A stretch of DNA of 64,000 bases from NCBI GenBank assembly GCA_021819035.1, contig JAKASL010000001.1, positions 372,001 to 436,000 of the forward strand, written 5' to 3'. The position numbers and the translations under genes are program-made. Origin of the DNA: an archaeon (lineage in GTDB: Archaea; Thermoproteota; Nitrososphaeria; Nitrososphaerales; Gagatemarchaeaceae). Every line of letters begins with the position of its first letter. The stretch's first letter is position 1. Below the pieces are notes generated by a model. The model made no database searches. It was given only the letters and a program-made list of their open reading frames with translations, and had not been told where the DNA came from. Shown piece after piece: positions 18,080-26,404 of the stretch.

Positions 18080-18420
18080 TTGGTTTCGGCCGGGCTAGGG
18101 CGGGAGGGCCCCCGGAAAGCGGACGCGGGAATGACTCGCGGGGATGAACCTCCTGTCCACGCAGCCGCTGTCGAAGCGTGGCCCATCAGTCGATGCAGAG
18201 AGCCGCCGGGACAGAGGGCTGCGCCATCGGAGCAGCCGGCGGCCCAACCAAGGCGAAGGTGCCGGAATAAACCGATGCGAACTTCCCAGCTTCTCGGCGA
18301 TTCGCTTCCTAACCAGCCTACACGGCTCGGCGAGCCTGTGTAGACCGATGGAACGATGGGCCTAGCTGGCGCACCTGGGTGCTCGCAGGAGCACGGCCTT
18401 GCTCAAGACGGCCGAAGGCG
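18080..18420 (+). ncRNA. Candidate structured non-coding RNA
   Basis: A TATA-like CGTTAATATC at about 18053-18062 predicts a start near 18083. Downstream are at least five strong hairpins: CCACGC (18157-18162) with GCGTGG (18176-18181); GCCGCC (18202-18207) with GGCGGC (18238-18243) enclosing GGCTGC/GCAGCC (18217-18222/18232-18237); CTACAC (18318-18323) with GTGTAG (18338-18343), itself enclosed by CCAGC/GCTGG (18313-18317/18365-18369); GTGCTC/GAGCAC (18379-18384/18389-18394); and CGGCC/GGCCG (18394-18398/18410-18414). It lacks the RNase P core GGAAAGUC/ACAGAA and the SRP helix-8 motif as far as I can see, so it is unassigned. Direction follows the promoter. Confidence 0.4.
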
Positions 18421-18708
18421 CTGCGAGACGTCGGCCTGCGACAGACCAGTGATCTACCGCAGCCTGCCCGCGGTCTCTTCTCCGTGCTCAAAGGCTGTGG
18501 GATTGAGCGCCTACTTTGGGCGCGTCATCTTTTCGATGAGCACTCCCTGCTACTTGTCGAACACTTCTTCCGCCTCGCGAAATCAGCTGCGAGAGTCGGG
18601 TCCACGAAAGCCTGTTATCGCCGGTGGCCGTTCGGAGAAGCTCGTCTTCCCGACTCGAACGTGGCGGAGGAGTCTTCTCGTCCGCGTCTCTGACCGGCCC
18701 GGTGAACG

Positions 18709-18720
18709 GAGATATAGGGT
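18709..18720 (+). promoter_or_regulatory. TATA-like box of the class I/II aminotransferase
   Basis: GATATAGG at 18711-18718 is centred about 26 nt before ATG 18741, the spacing expected for a leaderless archaeal transcript. It supports that start codon. Confidence 0.5.
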
Positions 18721-18740
18721 GACACAAGCCACGGCCGTCC

Positions 18741-19874
18741 ATGGCCGCAGCGGAGGACCCGGTGGATGACGCAGGGGGGCCGATCAACATGTGGGTCGCC
18801 GATCCATACTTCAGGACGGACGAAAGGATCATCGAGGCCTTCAACTACGCGGTGGCCAACGGCTGCACCCACTACTTCCCAGCCCCCGGGTTCGACGGGC
18901 ACGTCTTACAGAAAGCAATCGCCCGATACTACCTGGAAGACTTGGCCGTCGAGGTCGACCCTCTGGGCGAAGTGTGCCCCACGCATGGCGCCCAGGAGGC
19001 GCTGTCGCTCGCGGTCCAGGCTGGCACCAGGCCAGGCGACGAGATAGTCGTCCCCGAACCCACCTACAGCGCCTTCATAGAGAAGTTGGAGACGTTCGGT
19101 GTGAGGCCGGTGTTCGTCCCCCTCGCAGAAGAGGAGCATTGGAGATTGGACGTCGACGCCGTGAAGTCCGCTATGTCGGAGAAGACCAAGATGATCTACA
19201 TCTGCAACCCCAACAACCCGACAGGGACAACATGCAGCCGGGGAGAGCTCGACGCCGTCTCGGAGCTACTGAAGGAGCACGAACGAGTCTCGCTGCTGCT
19301 CGACGAGTGCTACGCGCGGATTCTCTACGACGGGTCCACCCACCACACTCTCCTTGGTGACAGGGGCCTCCTCGACCGCCTGTACGTCGTCGACAGCTTC
19401 TCAAAGACCTACGCCATGACCGGGTGGCGCCTCGGCTACCTGGTCACCGGGAAGAGGAACGCTGACAGGGTCAAACGCCTCTCGGAGGAATACAACGGCG
19501 GGGTCAGCTACGCTGTGCAGTACGCCGGGGCCGCGGCTCTGGCCCGGTGCTCCGAGTCTGTGCGGTCGATGGTGGCCGAGCTCGACAGGAGGAGGCTGGC
19601 CATGGTGGACGCCCTGGCCGAGGTGAAGGATGTCTCCTTCGAGACCCCCAGTGCCGGGTTCGAGGTCTTCGTCGATGTTTCTGCTTACTCTATGGATTCG
19701 GTTCGACTCGCGTCTGAGCTAGAGAAGATCGCGGGGGTCAAGACCATGCCGGGGGTCAAGTACGGACCAAGCGGGGAGGGGCACCTTCGGCTTGTGTTCT
19801 GCGCCGAGGACGTGCGGAGGGTCAGAGAGGGGGTCTCCAGGATAGACGGGTACCTGCAGGGGAACCGCGGTTGA
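18741..19874 (+). CDS. Class I/II PLP-dependent aminotransferase
   Basis: A 377-residue fold-type I aminotransferase. The PLP lysine lies in DSFSKTYAMTGWRLGY (about 222-237). CNPNNPTGT (about 155-163) is the substrate/PLP contact region, LLLDECYARI holds the PLP-pyridine aspartate, and GHLRLVF contains the carboxylate-binding arginine. It resembles aspartate/aromatic-type archaeal aminotransferases; amino donor and acceptor cannot be fixed. It is monocistronic and followed by a hairpin-forming GCGAGA/TCTCGC pair (19897-19915) that may mark its 3' end. Confidence 0.9.
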   Translation: MAAAEDPVDDAGGPINMWVADPYFRTDERIIEAFNYAVANGCTHYFPAPGFDGHVLQKAIARYYLEDLAVEVDPLGEVCPTHGAQEALSLAVQAGTRPGDEIVVPEPTYSAFIEKLETFGVRPVFVPLAEEEHWRLDVDAVKSAMSEKTKMIYICNPNNPTGTTCSRGELDAVSELLKEHERVSLLLDECYARILYDGSTHHTLLGDRGLLDRLYVVDSFSKTYAMTGWRLGYLVTGKRNADRVKRLSEEYNGGVSYAVQYAGAAALARCSESVRSMVAELDRRRLAMVDALAEVKDVSFETPSAGFEVFVDVSAYSMDSVRLASELEKIAGVKTMPGVKYGPSGEGHLRLVFCAEDVRRVREGVSRIDGYLQGNRG

Positions 19875-19896
19875 CTGGCTGTCGGGAGGGCCGCGT

Positions 19897-19915
19897 GCGA
19901 GATCAGCAGTCTCGC
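19897..19915. terminator. Hairpin downstream of the aminotransferase
   Basis: GCGAGA (19897-19902) and TCTCGC (19910-19915) form a 6-bp stem with a 7-nt loop, 22 nt after the aminotransferase stop. There is no T-tract behind it, so a terminator or 3'-end stabilising role is only a possibility. Confidence 0.25.
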
Positions 19916-20134
19916 GGCATCAGAGTCTAATCTATAGAGGTGGGCAGGTTGTATAGACGTAGCGCGGGGGATCGGATTTAGTCGAGCGCCCCACATGCGG
20001 GGCATACGACTCGGGGACTTTGCTCGAAGAGCTGTGGCCCAGAGGACCTGCAGAGGTCCGGGAGCTTGGGCCTCTTCTAGCTGTGTGGCATTGTGTTTGG
20101 GACCCCCAGCTCAGGGCTCGCAGAGGTCAGGTCA

Positions 20135-20150
20135 TGTACAAAAACGTACA
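20135..20150. promoter_or_regulatory. Inverted repeat upstream of the peptide transporter promoter
   Basis: TGTAC-aaaaac-GTACA is a perfect 5-bp inverted repeat (20135-20139 and 20146-20150). It lies about 15 nt upstream of the TATA-like CTTATATC (about 20162-20169), a position where archaeal activators can bind. The remainder of the 19875-20186 gap shows no gene. Confidence 0.35.
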
Positions 20151-20186
20151 CGTTACCTTTGCTTATATCATGCCGTGGTCATAGGC

Positions 20187-22154
20187 ATGGACTGGTTGCG
20201 TCAGCGTCGGTCAGGCGTAGGCAGAGTTGCAATCGCCGTCGCCGTCATTGTCATACTCGTGGTGGCTGGTGCCGCATACTACTTTGTAGCGTTCCCCCCA
20301 AGCCACACGAGCAGTTCGTCCTCAGTCACCAGCCCGATTACGTCGACTAGCTCGCCTTCTCCCGTCCAAGCCCCGAGCTCGATCACCGTCGACGAGATTC
20401 CAGCGCCCGTGAGCGTCGACCCGGCGTCCAGCTACGACGTCCCAGGAGGGGAGATAATGCAGAACGTGTACCAGGGGCTCGTCTTCTACAACGGCGAGAG
20501 CGGATCCAGCTTCGTGGGGGTGCTTGCAGCGAACTGGACCGCATCCTCGAGCGGATTGAACTATACGTTCAACCTTTGGCCCTTCGAGACGTTCAGCAAC
20601 GGGACCCCTCTCAACGCGAGCACAATCTGGTACTCTTTCTATAGGACCATGATTCTGAACTTGGGCATCTCTTCGTACGTAAGCCAGGTTCTGGCCATCA
20701 ACGGAGGCGCAGGCTTCACAGGGAACGTGACCTCGACGACCAAAGGCAATATTCGGCTCCCCTTCGGTGCCGAGCAGGCCCTCGCGGCTGCCGGGTACAC
20801 CTTCTCTTCGAACCAGCTCACGGCGGACCAGCAGGCGGCGGTAGACCTGGCATCGATTCTTTCGCACTTCAACGCTGCGAACTCAACGATTCAGACGGTG
20901 ATGTCCTATCCCCAGCAGGCGGTGTCTGTTTCAGGGCCGGAGCAGGTGAAGATCAACCTGGACTTCCCGTATGCTGACTTCCTGCAGGTGATCTCAGGAG
21001 GGCTCGGCGACGCCGTCGACCCAGCGTTCGTTGACGCGCACGGAGGAGTCCATATCGACACAGCGAACTCCTACACGACCAGCAATGCACTAGGGTCCGG
21101 CCCGTACATGCTCACCACCCCTCTGGGGGGTTCAAACGTGGTGCTGCAGGCAAACCCACACTACTGGGCCACCCAGGTTCAAGCGTCCCAGCGCAGCGTC
21201 TGGCTGACCCCGCCGTCGATAAAGACGGTAGTCATAGACTACCAGTCGAGCGAGGCGACTAGGGTGAGCGATATACAGTCCGGGATTGCCCAGATTTCCC
21301 AAGTGGAGATACCTGACCTGCACGAGGTAAGCAACTATCCAGGGATCACCATACACAACTGGGGGCCGACACCGACGATAGACTTCTTGGCCATCGACGC
21401 CTATCAGTACCCGTACAACATCACAGACGTTAGACTGGCGATAGAATACGGGGTCAACGCGACTCAGATCCAGCGCCAGGTCTATGCAGGGTACAGCCAG
21501 TCCTATGTGGGACCGCTTGACCCTGCGATGGCTTACTACAACTCCACGTTCCCAGGTTACACGTACAACCCCAACATGGCGATCAGCCTGCTGTCCCAGG
21601 CAGGGTTCAAGCTGACCCTCCAGAACGGGACTGTGGTCAACAGCGGAGGGAAGGCTCTGCCCTCCCTCAACCTGGTCTTCACAGCAGGGAGCGCGGCCGA
21701 CCAGGAGGAGGCTACCGTGATCCAGTCGCAGCTCGCAAAGATCGGCGTTACCGTCACGCTCGCCCCCGAGGCTTTCACTACAATCATAGAAGACGAGCTC
21801 AACTCGCCGAGCTCGCCGAACTACCCCGCCTTCCAGATCGCCGCGAACTCTGTCGTGTTCGTAGGGCCGTCCGACCCCTCTGCGTACCTCGGGAACTGCC
21901 CCGCGAGGTGCCACCACGGCGATCCGGCATACTTCAACAACACACAGGTAGTGCAACTGATCAACGAGGCGATACACACCTCTAACCCGGTCCTGCTGCA
22001 GCAGTACTACAACAACATGACCAACATCTACAAACAGCAGGCTCAGTACGTCTGGCTGGACGACTTCACCGCGTACACCGTCGCTTCGTCGAGCCTTCAA
22101 GGGTTCGCTTGGAACGCGGCGCTGCTCGGTAACTTCTACGCCACTCTCACCTAG
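20187..22154 (+). CDS. Peptide/oligopeptide ABC transporter substrate-binding protein
   Basis: A 655-residue family 5 extracellular solute-binding protein (DppA/OppA type). Residues about 12-33 form one hydrophobic helix that anchors it in the membrane. A Ser/Thr/Pro-rich linker (about 36-60) then leads to the binding domain (VDEIPAPVSVDPASSYD, IMQNVYQGLVFYNGES). It captures peptides or related solutes outside the cell. The open frame extends upstream to 19995, but the TATA-like CTTATATC about 26 nt before ATG 20187 and the signal-anchor just after it set the start. It is the first gene of a five-gene dpp-like operon. Confidence 0.9.
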   Translation: MDWLRQRRSGVGRVAIAVAVIVILVVAGAAYYFVAFPPSHTSSSSSVTSPITSTSSPSPVQAPSSITVDEIPAPVSVDPASSYDVPGGEIMQNVYQGLVFYNGESGSSFVGVLAANWTASSSGLNYTFNLWPFETFSNGTPLNASTIWYSFYRTMILNLGISSYVSQVLAINGGAGFTGNVTSTTKGNIRLPFGAEQALAAAGYTFSSNQLTADQQAAVDLASILSHFNAANSTIQTVMSYPQQAVSVSGPEQVKINLDFPYADFLQVISGGLGDAVDPAFVDAHGGVHIDTANSYTTSNALGSGPYMLTTPLGGSNVVLQANPHYWATQVQASQRSVWLTPPSIKTVVIDYQSSEATRVSDIQSGIAQISQVEIPDLHEVSNYPGITIHNWGPTPTIDFLAIDAYQYPYNITDVRLAIEYGVNATQIQRQVYAGYSQSYVGPLDPAMAYYNSTFPGYTYNPNMAISLLSQAGFKLTLQNGTVVNSGGKALPSLNLVFTAGSAADQEEATVIQSQLAKIGVTVTLAPEAFTTIIEDELNSPSSPNYPAFQIAANSVVFVGPSDPSAYLGNCPARCHHGDPAYFNNTQVVQLINEAIHTSNPVLLQQYYNNMTNIYKQQAQYVWLDDFTAYTVASSSLQGFAWNAALLGNFYATLT

Positions 22155-22163
22155 GAATAGGCG

Positions 22164-23231
22164 TTGGGGCTAGCCACCTACATAGCCCGGAGGGTCCTCT
22201 TTTCGTTCTTCGTGGTAATCGGCGAGCTCCTGATCATCTTCTATCTCACCAACATAGCCGCGCCCGACCCAGCCGTGATCTGGGCTGGCCCAGAGTCGAC
22301 CAAGGCGCAGGTGGCCCTAGTGGCCCTCACCTACCACCTGAACAGCCCGTGGTACGTCCAGTTCTATTACTACATCATGAACGTCTTCACGGGGAACTGG
22401 GGGACCTCGCCGCTCTACCAGCAACCAGTGATCTCCCTCATCGAAGAGTACCTCCCGGTCACCTTGGAGCTCACGATAATCGCGTTCGTCGTCAAGATAG
22501 GGCTCGAAGTCATCCTGGGGGTGGTCTCCGCCATGCGCCCCAACGGGGTGGTAGACAACGTCATCAAAGTGACGTACACGACAGTAAGGAGCGCCCCCCC
22601 TTTCCTGGTGGCGCTGGGGTTCCTCCTCCTCTTCGCCTATGGTACGCACACCTTCCCCTCCTCGCAGCCTATCAACCCCATACTCGGCGCGACCGTCCCA
22701 AAGTTCCAGTTCTACAATCCGTTCGCGGGGAAGGTCACAGGCTTCTGGCTGATAGACAACATGCCGATGCTGAACTCCCTCCTCGTCGGAGACTGGGCGG
22801 CCTTCTCTTCCGCGGTGTCGCACGCCGTCCTCCCCATAGCCACCCTGATCCTCTTCGGGTTCGGGGGGATAGTGAGGTTGGTGAAGGTGTCCATGCTCGA
22901 GGTCCTCGACCAGGACTACGTCCGCACGGCCCGGGCCAAGGGGCTCAGAGAGAACGCCGTGATATTCAGGCACGCCCTCAGGAACTCCCTCCTCCCCGCC
23001 TTCACCCTGATGGGCCTGGTGTTCGCGGGTTTGGTGACCGGGAGCCTCGTCGTCGAGACCGTGTACAGCTACTACGGGCTCGGGTACTACGTAGCCCAGA
23101 GCCTCCTCACCTTCGACACCCCTTCCTTGATAGGGACCCTGATACTCATCACTGTCGTTATCATAATCAGCAACCTGGTGGTCGACGTAGGGTATGGCTT
23201 CCTTGACCCAAGGACGAGGGTGGGGTATTGA
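22164..23231 (+). CDS. Peptide ABC transporter permease, DppB type
   Basis: A 355-residue inner-membrane permease with about six helices. The N-terminus LATYIARRVLFSFFVVIGELL is the conserved first helix of DppB/OppB, and the EAA loop is DYVRTARAKGLRENAVIFRHALRNS-like (about residues 250-275), which contacts the ATPase. It starts at TTG 22164, 9 nt after the binding-protein stop, and overlaps the next permease by 4 nt. Confidence 0.93.
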   Translation: MGLATYIARRVLFSFFVVIGELLIIFYLTNIAAPDPAVIWAGPESTKAQVALVALTYHLNSPWYVQFYYYIMNVFTGNWGTSPLYQQPVISLIEEYLPVTLELTIIAFVVKIGLEVILGVVSAMRPNGVVDNVIKVTYTTVRSAPPFLVALGFLLLFAYGTHTFPSSQPINPILGATVPKFQFYNPFAGKVTGFWLIDNMPMLNSLLVGDWAAFSSAVSHAVLPIATLILFGFGGIVRLVKVSMLEVLDQDYVRTARAKGLRENAVIFRHALRNSLLPAFTLMGLVFAGLVTGSLVVETVYSYYGLGYYVAQSLLTFDTPSLIGTLILITVVIIISNLVVDVGYGFLDPRTRVGY

Positions 23232-24112
23232 GCAAGAGCAGCGCCTCCGTAACTCTGGGGATAATCTTCGGGAACTGGGCCACCGTCGTAGGGGTGGGGA
23301 TACTCGTCGCCTTCTTCGCCCTTTCAGTCCTGGCCGCGTGGCCTCCCACCTACCACCTCGTCGCCCGCTACCCTCCAGACTCCCTCAACTTCGGGGCAGC
23401 CAACGCATCCCCGTCTCTGGCCCACCTGTTCGGGACCGACAGGGAGGGGCGGGACATCTTCGCAAGGGTGGTCGCCGCCCTGCCCATCGACATAGCCATC
23501 CCTTTCGAAGTCGTGGGGGCAAGCGTGGCCATCGGGCTCGTCCTGGGGACCTTCGCAGGATACCTCGGCGGCTGGATCGAGGAGCTTGTGCTGAGGGTCG
23601 CCGACCTCTTCTTCGCCTTCCCCAACATAGTCCTGGCCCTCACGATAGCCGCTATACTGGGGTCGACTGAGGAGTCCCTCAGGGTGGTCTACAGCGAGCT
23701 CGCGCTGATAGTGGTCGGGTGGCCCTTCTACACGAGGCTGGCCCGGGCCCAGGTGATAACGATCAAGCAGATGCCATTCGTGCGCGCCGCCGAGGCGTCA
23801 GGGCTCGGGAAGTTCAGGATCGTGAGGACGCACGTGATACCTCACCTGGCGTCTGTCATAGCGGTCTACGCCACCCTCGACATGGGGACCACCCTCCTCC
23901 TCTACTCCATCTTCGCGTTCTTCGGACTCGGGGTGGCGCCTCCGACCCCGGAGCTCGGGAGGATGGTCTACGACGGGCTGAGCGCGCTCCCAGGGAACTG
24001 GTGGTGGTCTTTCTTCCCAGGGTTGGTGCTTATGATACTAGCGCTCGGGTTCTCGCTCGCCGGGGAAGGGCTCAGGGACGTCTTCGACCCTAGGCTAAGG
24101 GGACAGAGATGA
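23228..24112 (+). CDS. Peptide ABC transporter permease, DppC type
   Basis: A 294-residue permease with an N-terminal helix (about 15-35), the DppC hallmark FGTDREGRDIFARV (about 70-83) in the first external loop, and the EAA loop around FVRAAEASGLGKFRIVRTH (about 185-205). It pairs with the DppB-type protein to form the membrane channel. It starts at TTG 23228, overlapping the previous stop as TTGA, which indicates coupled translation. The next gene also overlaps by 4 nt. Confidence 0.93.
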   Translation: MSKSSASVTLGIIFGNWATVVGVGILVAFFALSVLAAWPPTYHLVARYPPDSLNFGAANASPSLAHLFGTDREGRDIFARVVAALPIDIAIPFEVVGASVAIGLVLGTFAGYLGGWIEELVLRVADLFFAFPNIVLALTIAAILGSTEESLRVVYSELALIVVGWPFYTRLARAQVITIKQMPFVRAAEASGLGKFRIVRTHVIPHLASVIAVYATLDMGTTLLLYSIFAFFGLGVAPPTPELGRMVYDGLSALPGNWWWSFFPGLVLMILALGFSLAGEGLRDVFDPRLRGQR

Positions 24113-25143
24113 CTGACGCGCTGAAGGTCTCGGGGCTGTGGGTGGATTACAGAACGAAGTCGGCGTGGGCCAGCGCCGTCCGTGGGGTCGACCTCGCAGT
24201 CAGGGAAGGGGAGGTCGTAGGGGTGGTGGGGGAGAGCGGCTCCGGGAAGAGCAGCGTGGCCCTTGCCATCATGAAGCTCCTGCCCGCCAACGCGAGGGCG
24301 AGGGGGAGGGTCGAGGTCCTCGGCAAAGACATGGTGGGGCTTCCAAGCCGGGATGCCCATCTCTACAGGGGGTCAGGGGTGACGATGATATTCCAGGAGC
24401 CGATGACAAGCCTCAACCCTGTCATGCGTGTTTCCGAACAGCTCTCGGAGGCGGTCCTCTCCCGGGTTGAGCATTACAAGCTCGAGATGTTCCGCTCTGA
24501 CTCCATCGCAGTCCCCGGGGGCCCTGACCCCAGGTTCTCCATGCCCCAGGCGAGGCCCGCCCCGCCCCCGAAGGAGGCGATACAGGCGCTCCGTCAGGTA
24601 AGGATAGGCGATCCTGAAAGGGCAGCAGCCAAGTACCCGCACGAACTCTCAGGGGGGGAGAGGCAGCGCGTGATGATAGCCATGTCGTTCCTCCTCCGGC
24701 CCAGGGTGCTCGTCGCCGACGAGCCGACTACGGCCCTCGACGTCACCACACAGGCGCAGGTCCTCTCACTGCTGCTTGGGCTCAGCAAGGATGAAGGGAC
24801 TGCTATCGTCTTCGTGTCCCACGACATATTGGTCGTGGGGCAGGTGGCGCAGAGGGTCGCCGTGATGTACGCCGGGGAGATAGTCGAGTTCGGGCCGACC
24901 GAGGCGGTGCTCAAGAACCCCCTCCACCCCTACACGAAGGGGCTCATCGGCTCCATACCAAGCGGCTTCAAAGGGGGGAAGCGGATAGAACAGATACCAG
25001 GAGCTCCGCCCGACATCATGAGGCTCCCGTCGGGGTGCAAGTTCAACCCGCGCTGCAAGTTCGCGATGGACAGGTGCAGGGCCGAAGAGACGGCGCTCAA
25101 GGAGCTGGAGGACGACCACTTTGTCGCGTGCCACCTCTACTGA
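24109..25143 (+). CDS. Peptide ABC transporter ATPase, DppD type
   Basis: A 344-residue ABC ATPase. Walker A is GESGSGKSS (about 42-50), the Q-loop is IFQEPMTSLNP, the signature is LSGGERQRV (about 180), Walker B is VLVADEPTTALD and the H-loop is VSHD. The C-terminal oligopeptide-transport domain has a cysteine-rich KFNPRCKFAMDRC. A proline-rich insertion of about 30 residues separates the Q-loop from the signature, longer than in typical DppD. ATG 24109 overlaps the DppC stop. Confidence 0.93.
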   Translation: MTDALKVSGLWVDYRTKSAWASAVRGVDLAVREGEVVGVVGESGSGKSSVALAIMKLLPANARARGRVEVLGKDMVGLPSRDAHLYRGSGVTMIFQEPMTSLNPVMRVSEQLSEAVLSRVEHYKLEMFRSDSIAVPGGPDPRFSMPQARPAPPPKEAIQALRQVRIGDPERAAAKYPHELSGGERQRVMIAMSFLLRPRVLVADEPTTALDVTTQAQVLSLLLGLSKDEGTAIVFVSHDILVVGQVAQRVAVMYAGEIVEFGPTEAVLKNPLHPYTKGLIGSIPSGFKGGKRIEQIPGAPPDIMRLPSGCKFNPRCKFAMDRCRAEETALKELEDDHFVACHLY

Positions 25144-25147
25144 AGAC

Positions 25148-26134
25148 GTGTTGAGCGCAGAAGCGCTCAGCGTCACCTACAAGGTCAGGTCAGGGTTCCT
25201 CGGGAGCGTCCACAGGGAGATCAAGCCTGTCGACGGGGTCGACCTCTCGGTCAGAGCGGGGGAGGTCCTGACAGTGATAGGGGAGTCTGGGAGCGGCAAG
25301 TCGACTCTGGGGTTCGCCCTCCTCCGTCTCGTGAAGCCGAGCGCGGGGAGGGTCTTCTTCTCAGGGAAGGACATCGGCAGGCTGAAGGCCTCCGAGCTGC
25401 GGGCGCTCCGCAGGCACATGCAGATAGTCTTCCAGGACCCTTACTCCAGCCTTGACCCGCGCCTCCACGTGAAGGACATCGTGTCTGAGCCCCTGATAGG
25501 GTCGGGGATGAAAGACCAGAGCGAGATCGAGGCCAGGACCGCGCGCGCCGTATCCTTGGTCGGGCTCGGCCCGTCGGCGATGTCGAAGTACGTCCACGAG
25601 TTCTCGGGGGGGCAGAGGCAGCGCATAGGGATAGCCAGGGCCATAGTGGGGGACCCGAAGTTCGTGGTCCTCGACGAGCCGACCTCCAACCTGGACGTCT
25701 CGATACAGGCTCAGATCCTGAACCTCCTCCTGGACCTCCAGTCGGGGTCGGGGGCGTCGTATCTCTTCATCAGCCACAATATGGCGGTCGCGCAGTACCT
25801 CTCCGACCGCATCGCCGTGATGTACGCCGGGGAGATAGTCGAACGCGGAACAGCGAAGGACGTGATCGGGGAGCCGATGCACCCCTACACCAAGGACCTG
25901 CTGAGCTGCGTCCCCACTATGGACATATCGAAGAAGGTCACCGATGTTAAGATCTCGGGGGACCCGCCGAGCTTCACCGACCTTCCCAGCGGGTGCAGAT
26001 ACAGCAACAGGTGCAAGTACGCCTTCGACCTCTGCAGGGAGAAGAGGCCCGCCCTGGCGTCGGCCGGAGGGAGGGAGGTCGCCTGCTTCCTGTACCACAA
26101 GGAAGAGAAGGACCCCGGCGCGTCTGTCCGCTAG
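25148..26134 (+). CDS. Peptide ABC transporter ATPase, DppF type
   Basis: About 328 residues. Walker A GESGSGKST, Q-loop VFQDPYSSLDP, signature FSGGQRQRI, Walker B FVVLDEPTSNLD, H-loop ISHN, and the C-terminal oligopeptide domain with RYSNRCKYAFDLC. It forms the second ATP-binding subunit of the transporter. The frame opens at TTG 25121 inside dppD, but GTG 25148, 4 nt after the dppD stop, starts just before the conserved first strand and is preferred; TTG 25151 is also possible. It ends the operon and converges with the respiratory cluster. Confidence 0.9.
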   Translation: MLSAEALSVTYKVRSGFLGSVHREIKPVDGVDLSVRAGEVLTVIGESGSGKSTLGFALLRLVKPSAGRVFFSGKDIGRLKASELRALRRHMQIVFQDPYSSLDPRLHVKDIVSEPLIGSGMKDQSEIEARTARAVSLVGLGPSAMSKYVHEFSGGQRQRIGIARAIVGDPKFVVLDEPTSNLDVSIQAQILNLLLDLQSGSGASYLFISHNMAVAQYLSDRIAVMYAGEIVERGTAKDVIGEPMHPYTKDLLSCVPTMDISKKVTDVKISGDPPSFTDLPSGCRYSNRCKYAFDLCREKRPALASAGGREVACFLYHKEEKDPGASVR

Positions 26135-26403
26135 GCTAGCGCTAAGTTGGACGCCAGAAGGACTATCAGCACAAGGTAGCCGACCGCGAGCCAGGCGGCG
26201 CTCGCGACCCTATCATAGCGCCTCGACCTGTAGATGTACGACATCATGGCGAAGGCAAGCAGATCGACGCTGAGGTAGAGCGCGAAGGTGTCCGTCGCAG
26301 CCTGTGTGAGTGGGTTGAGCAGCCAGAGCACCACAAGGGATGTCACTTGCAGGGCGATTAGGAAGACGACCTGAACCGTCATCAGGGTGGCTCCTATCCT
26401 CAA
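26131..26403 (-). CDS. Small membrane protein of the cytochrome b cluster
   Basis: A 90-residue protein with three hydrophobic helices (about 5-30, 38-57 and 66-87). It starts at TTG 26403, one base after the cytochrome b stop codon, so it is co-transcribed and probably an accessory subunit of the same respiratory complex. The function is inferred only from position; I see no cofactor motif. Confidence 0.65.
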   Translation of the reverse strand: MRIGATLMTVQVVFLIALQVTSLVVLWLLNPLTQAATDTFALYLSVDLLAFAMMSYIYRSRRYDRVASAAWLAVGYLVLIVLLASNLALA

Positions 26404-26404
26404 C

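Larger units (their letters stand above)
18028..18740. other. 713-nt intergenic region without a convincing gene
   Basis: Several short open frames cross this stretch but none has a promoter at its start, a recognisable domain or neighbour-like codon use. The left half (about 18080-18420) has dense, strong inverted repeats and is listed separately as a candidate RNA gene. The right half (18430-18700) shows no comparable structure. At 18711-18718 the GATATAGG box is the promoter of the downstream aminotransferase. Confidence 0.6.

Noticed and set aside
18061-18705. RNase P RNA or SRP RNA
   Set aside because: A GGAAAG and an AGCAGCC are present, but the neighbouring universally conserved bases (GGAAAGUC with ACAGAA; the GGAA-loop helix 8) are not, on either strand. 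Kept only as an unassigned structured RNA.
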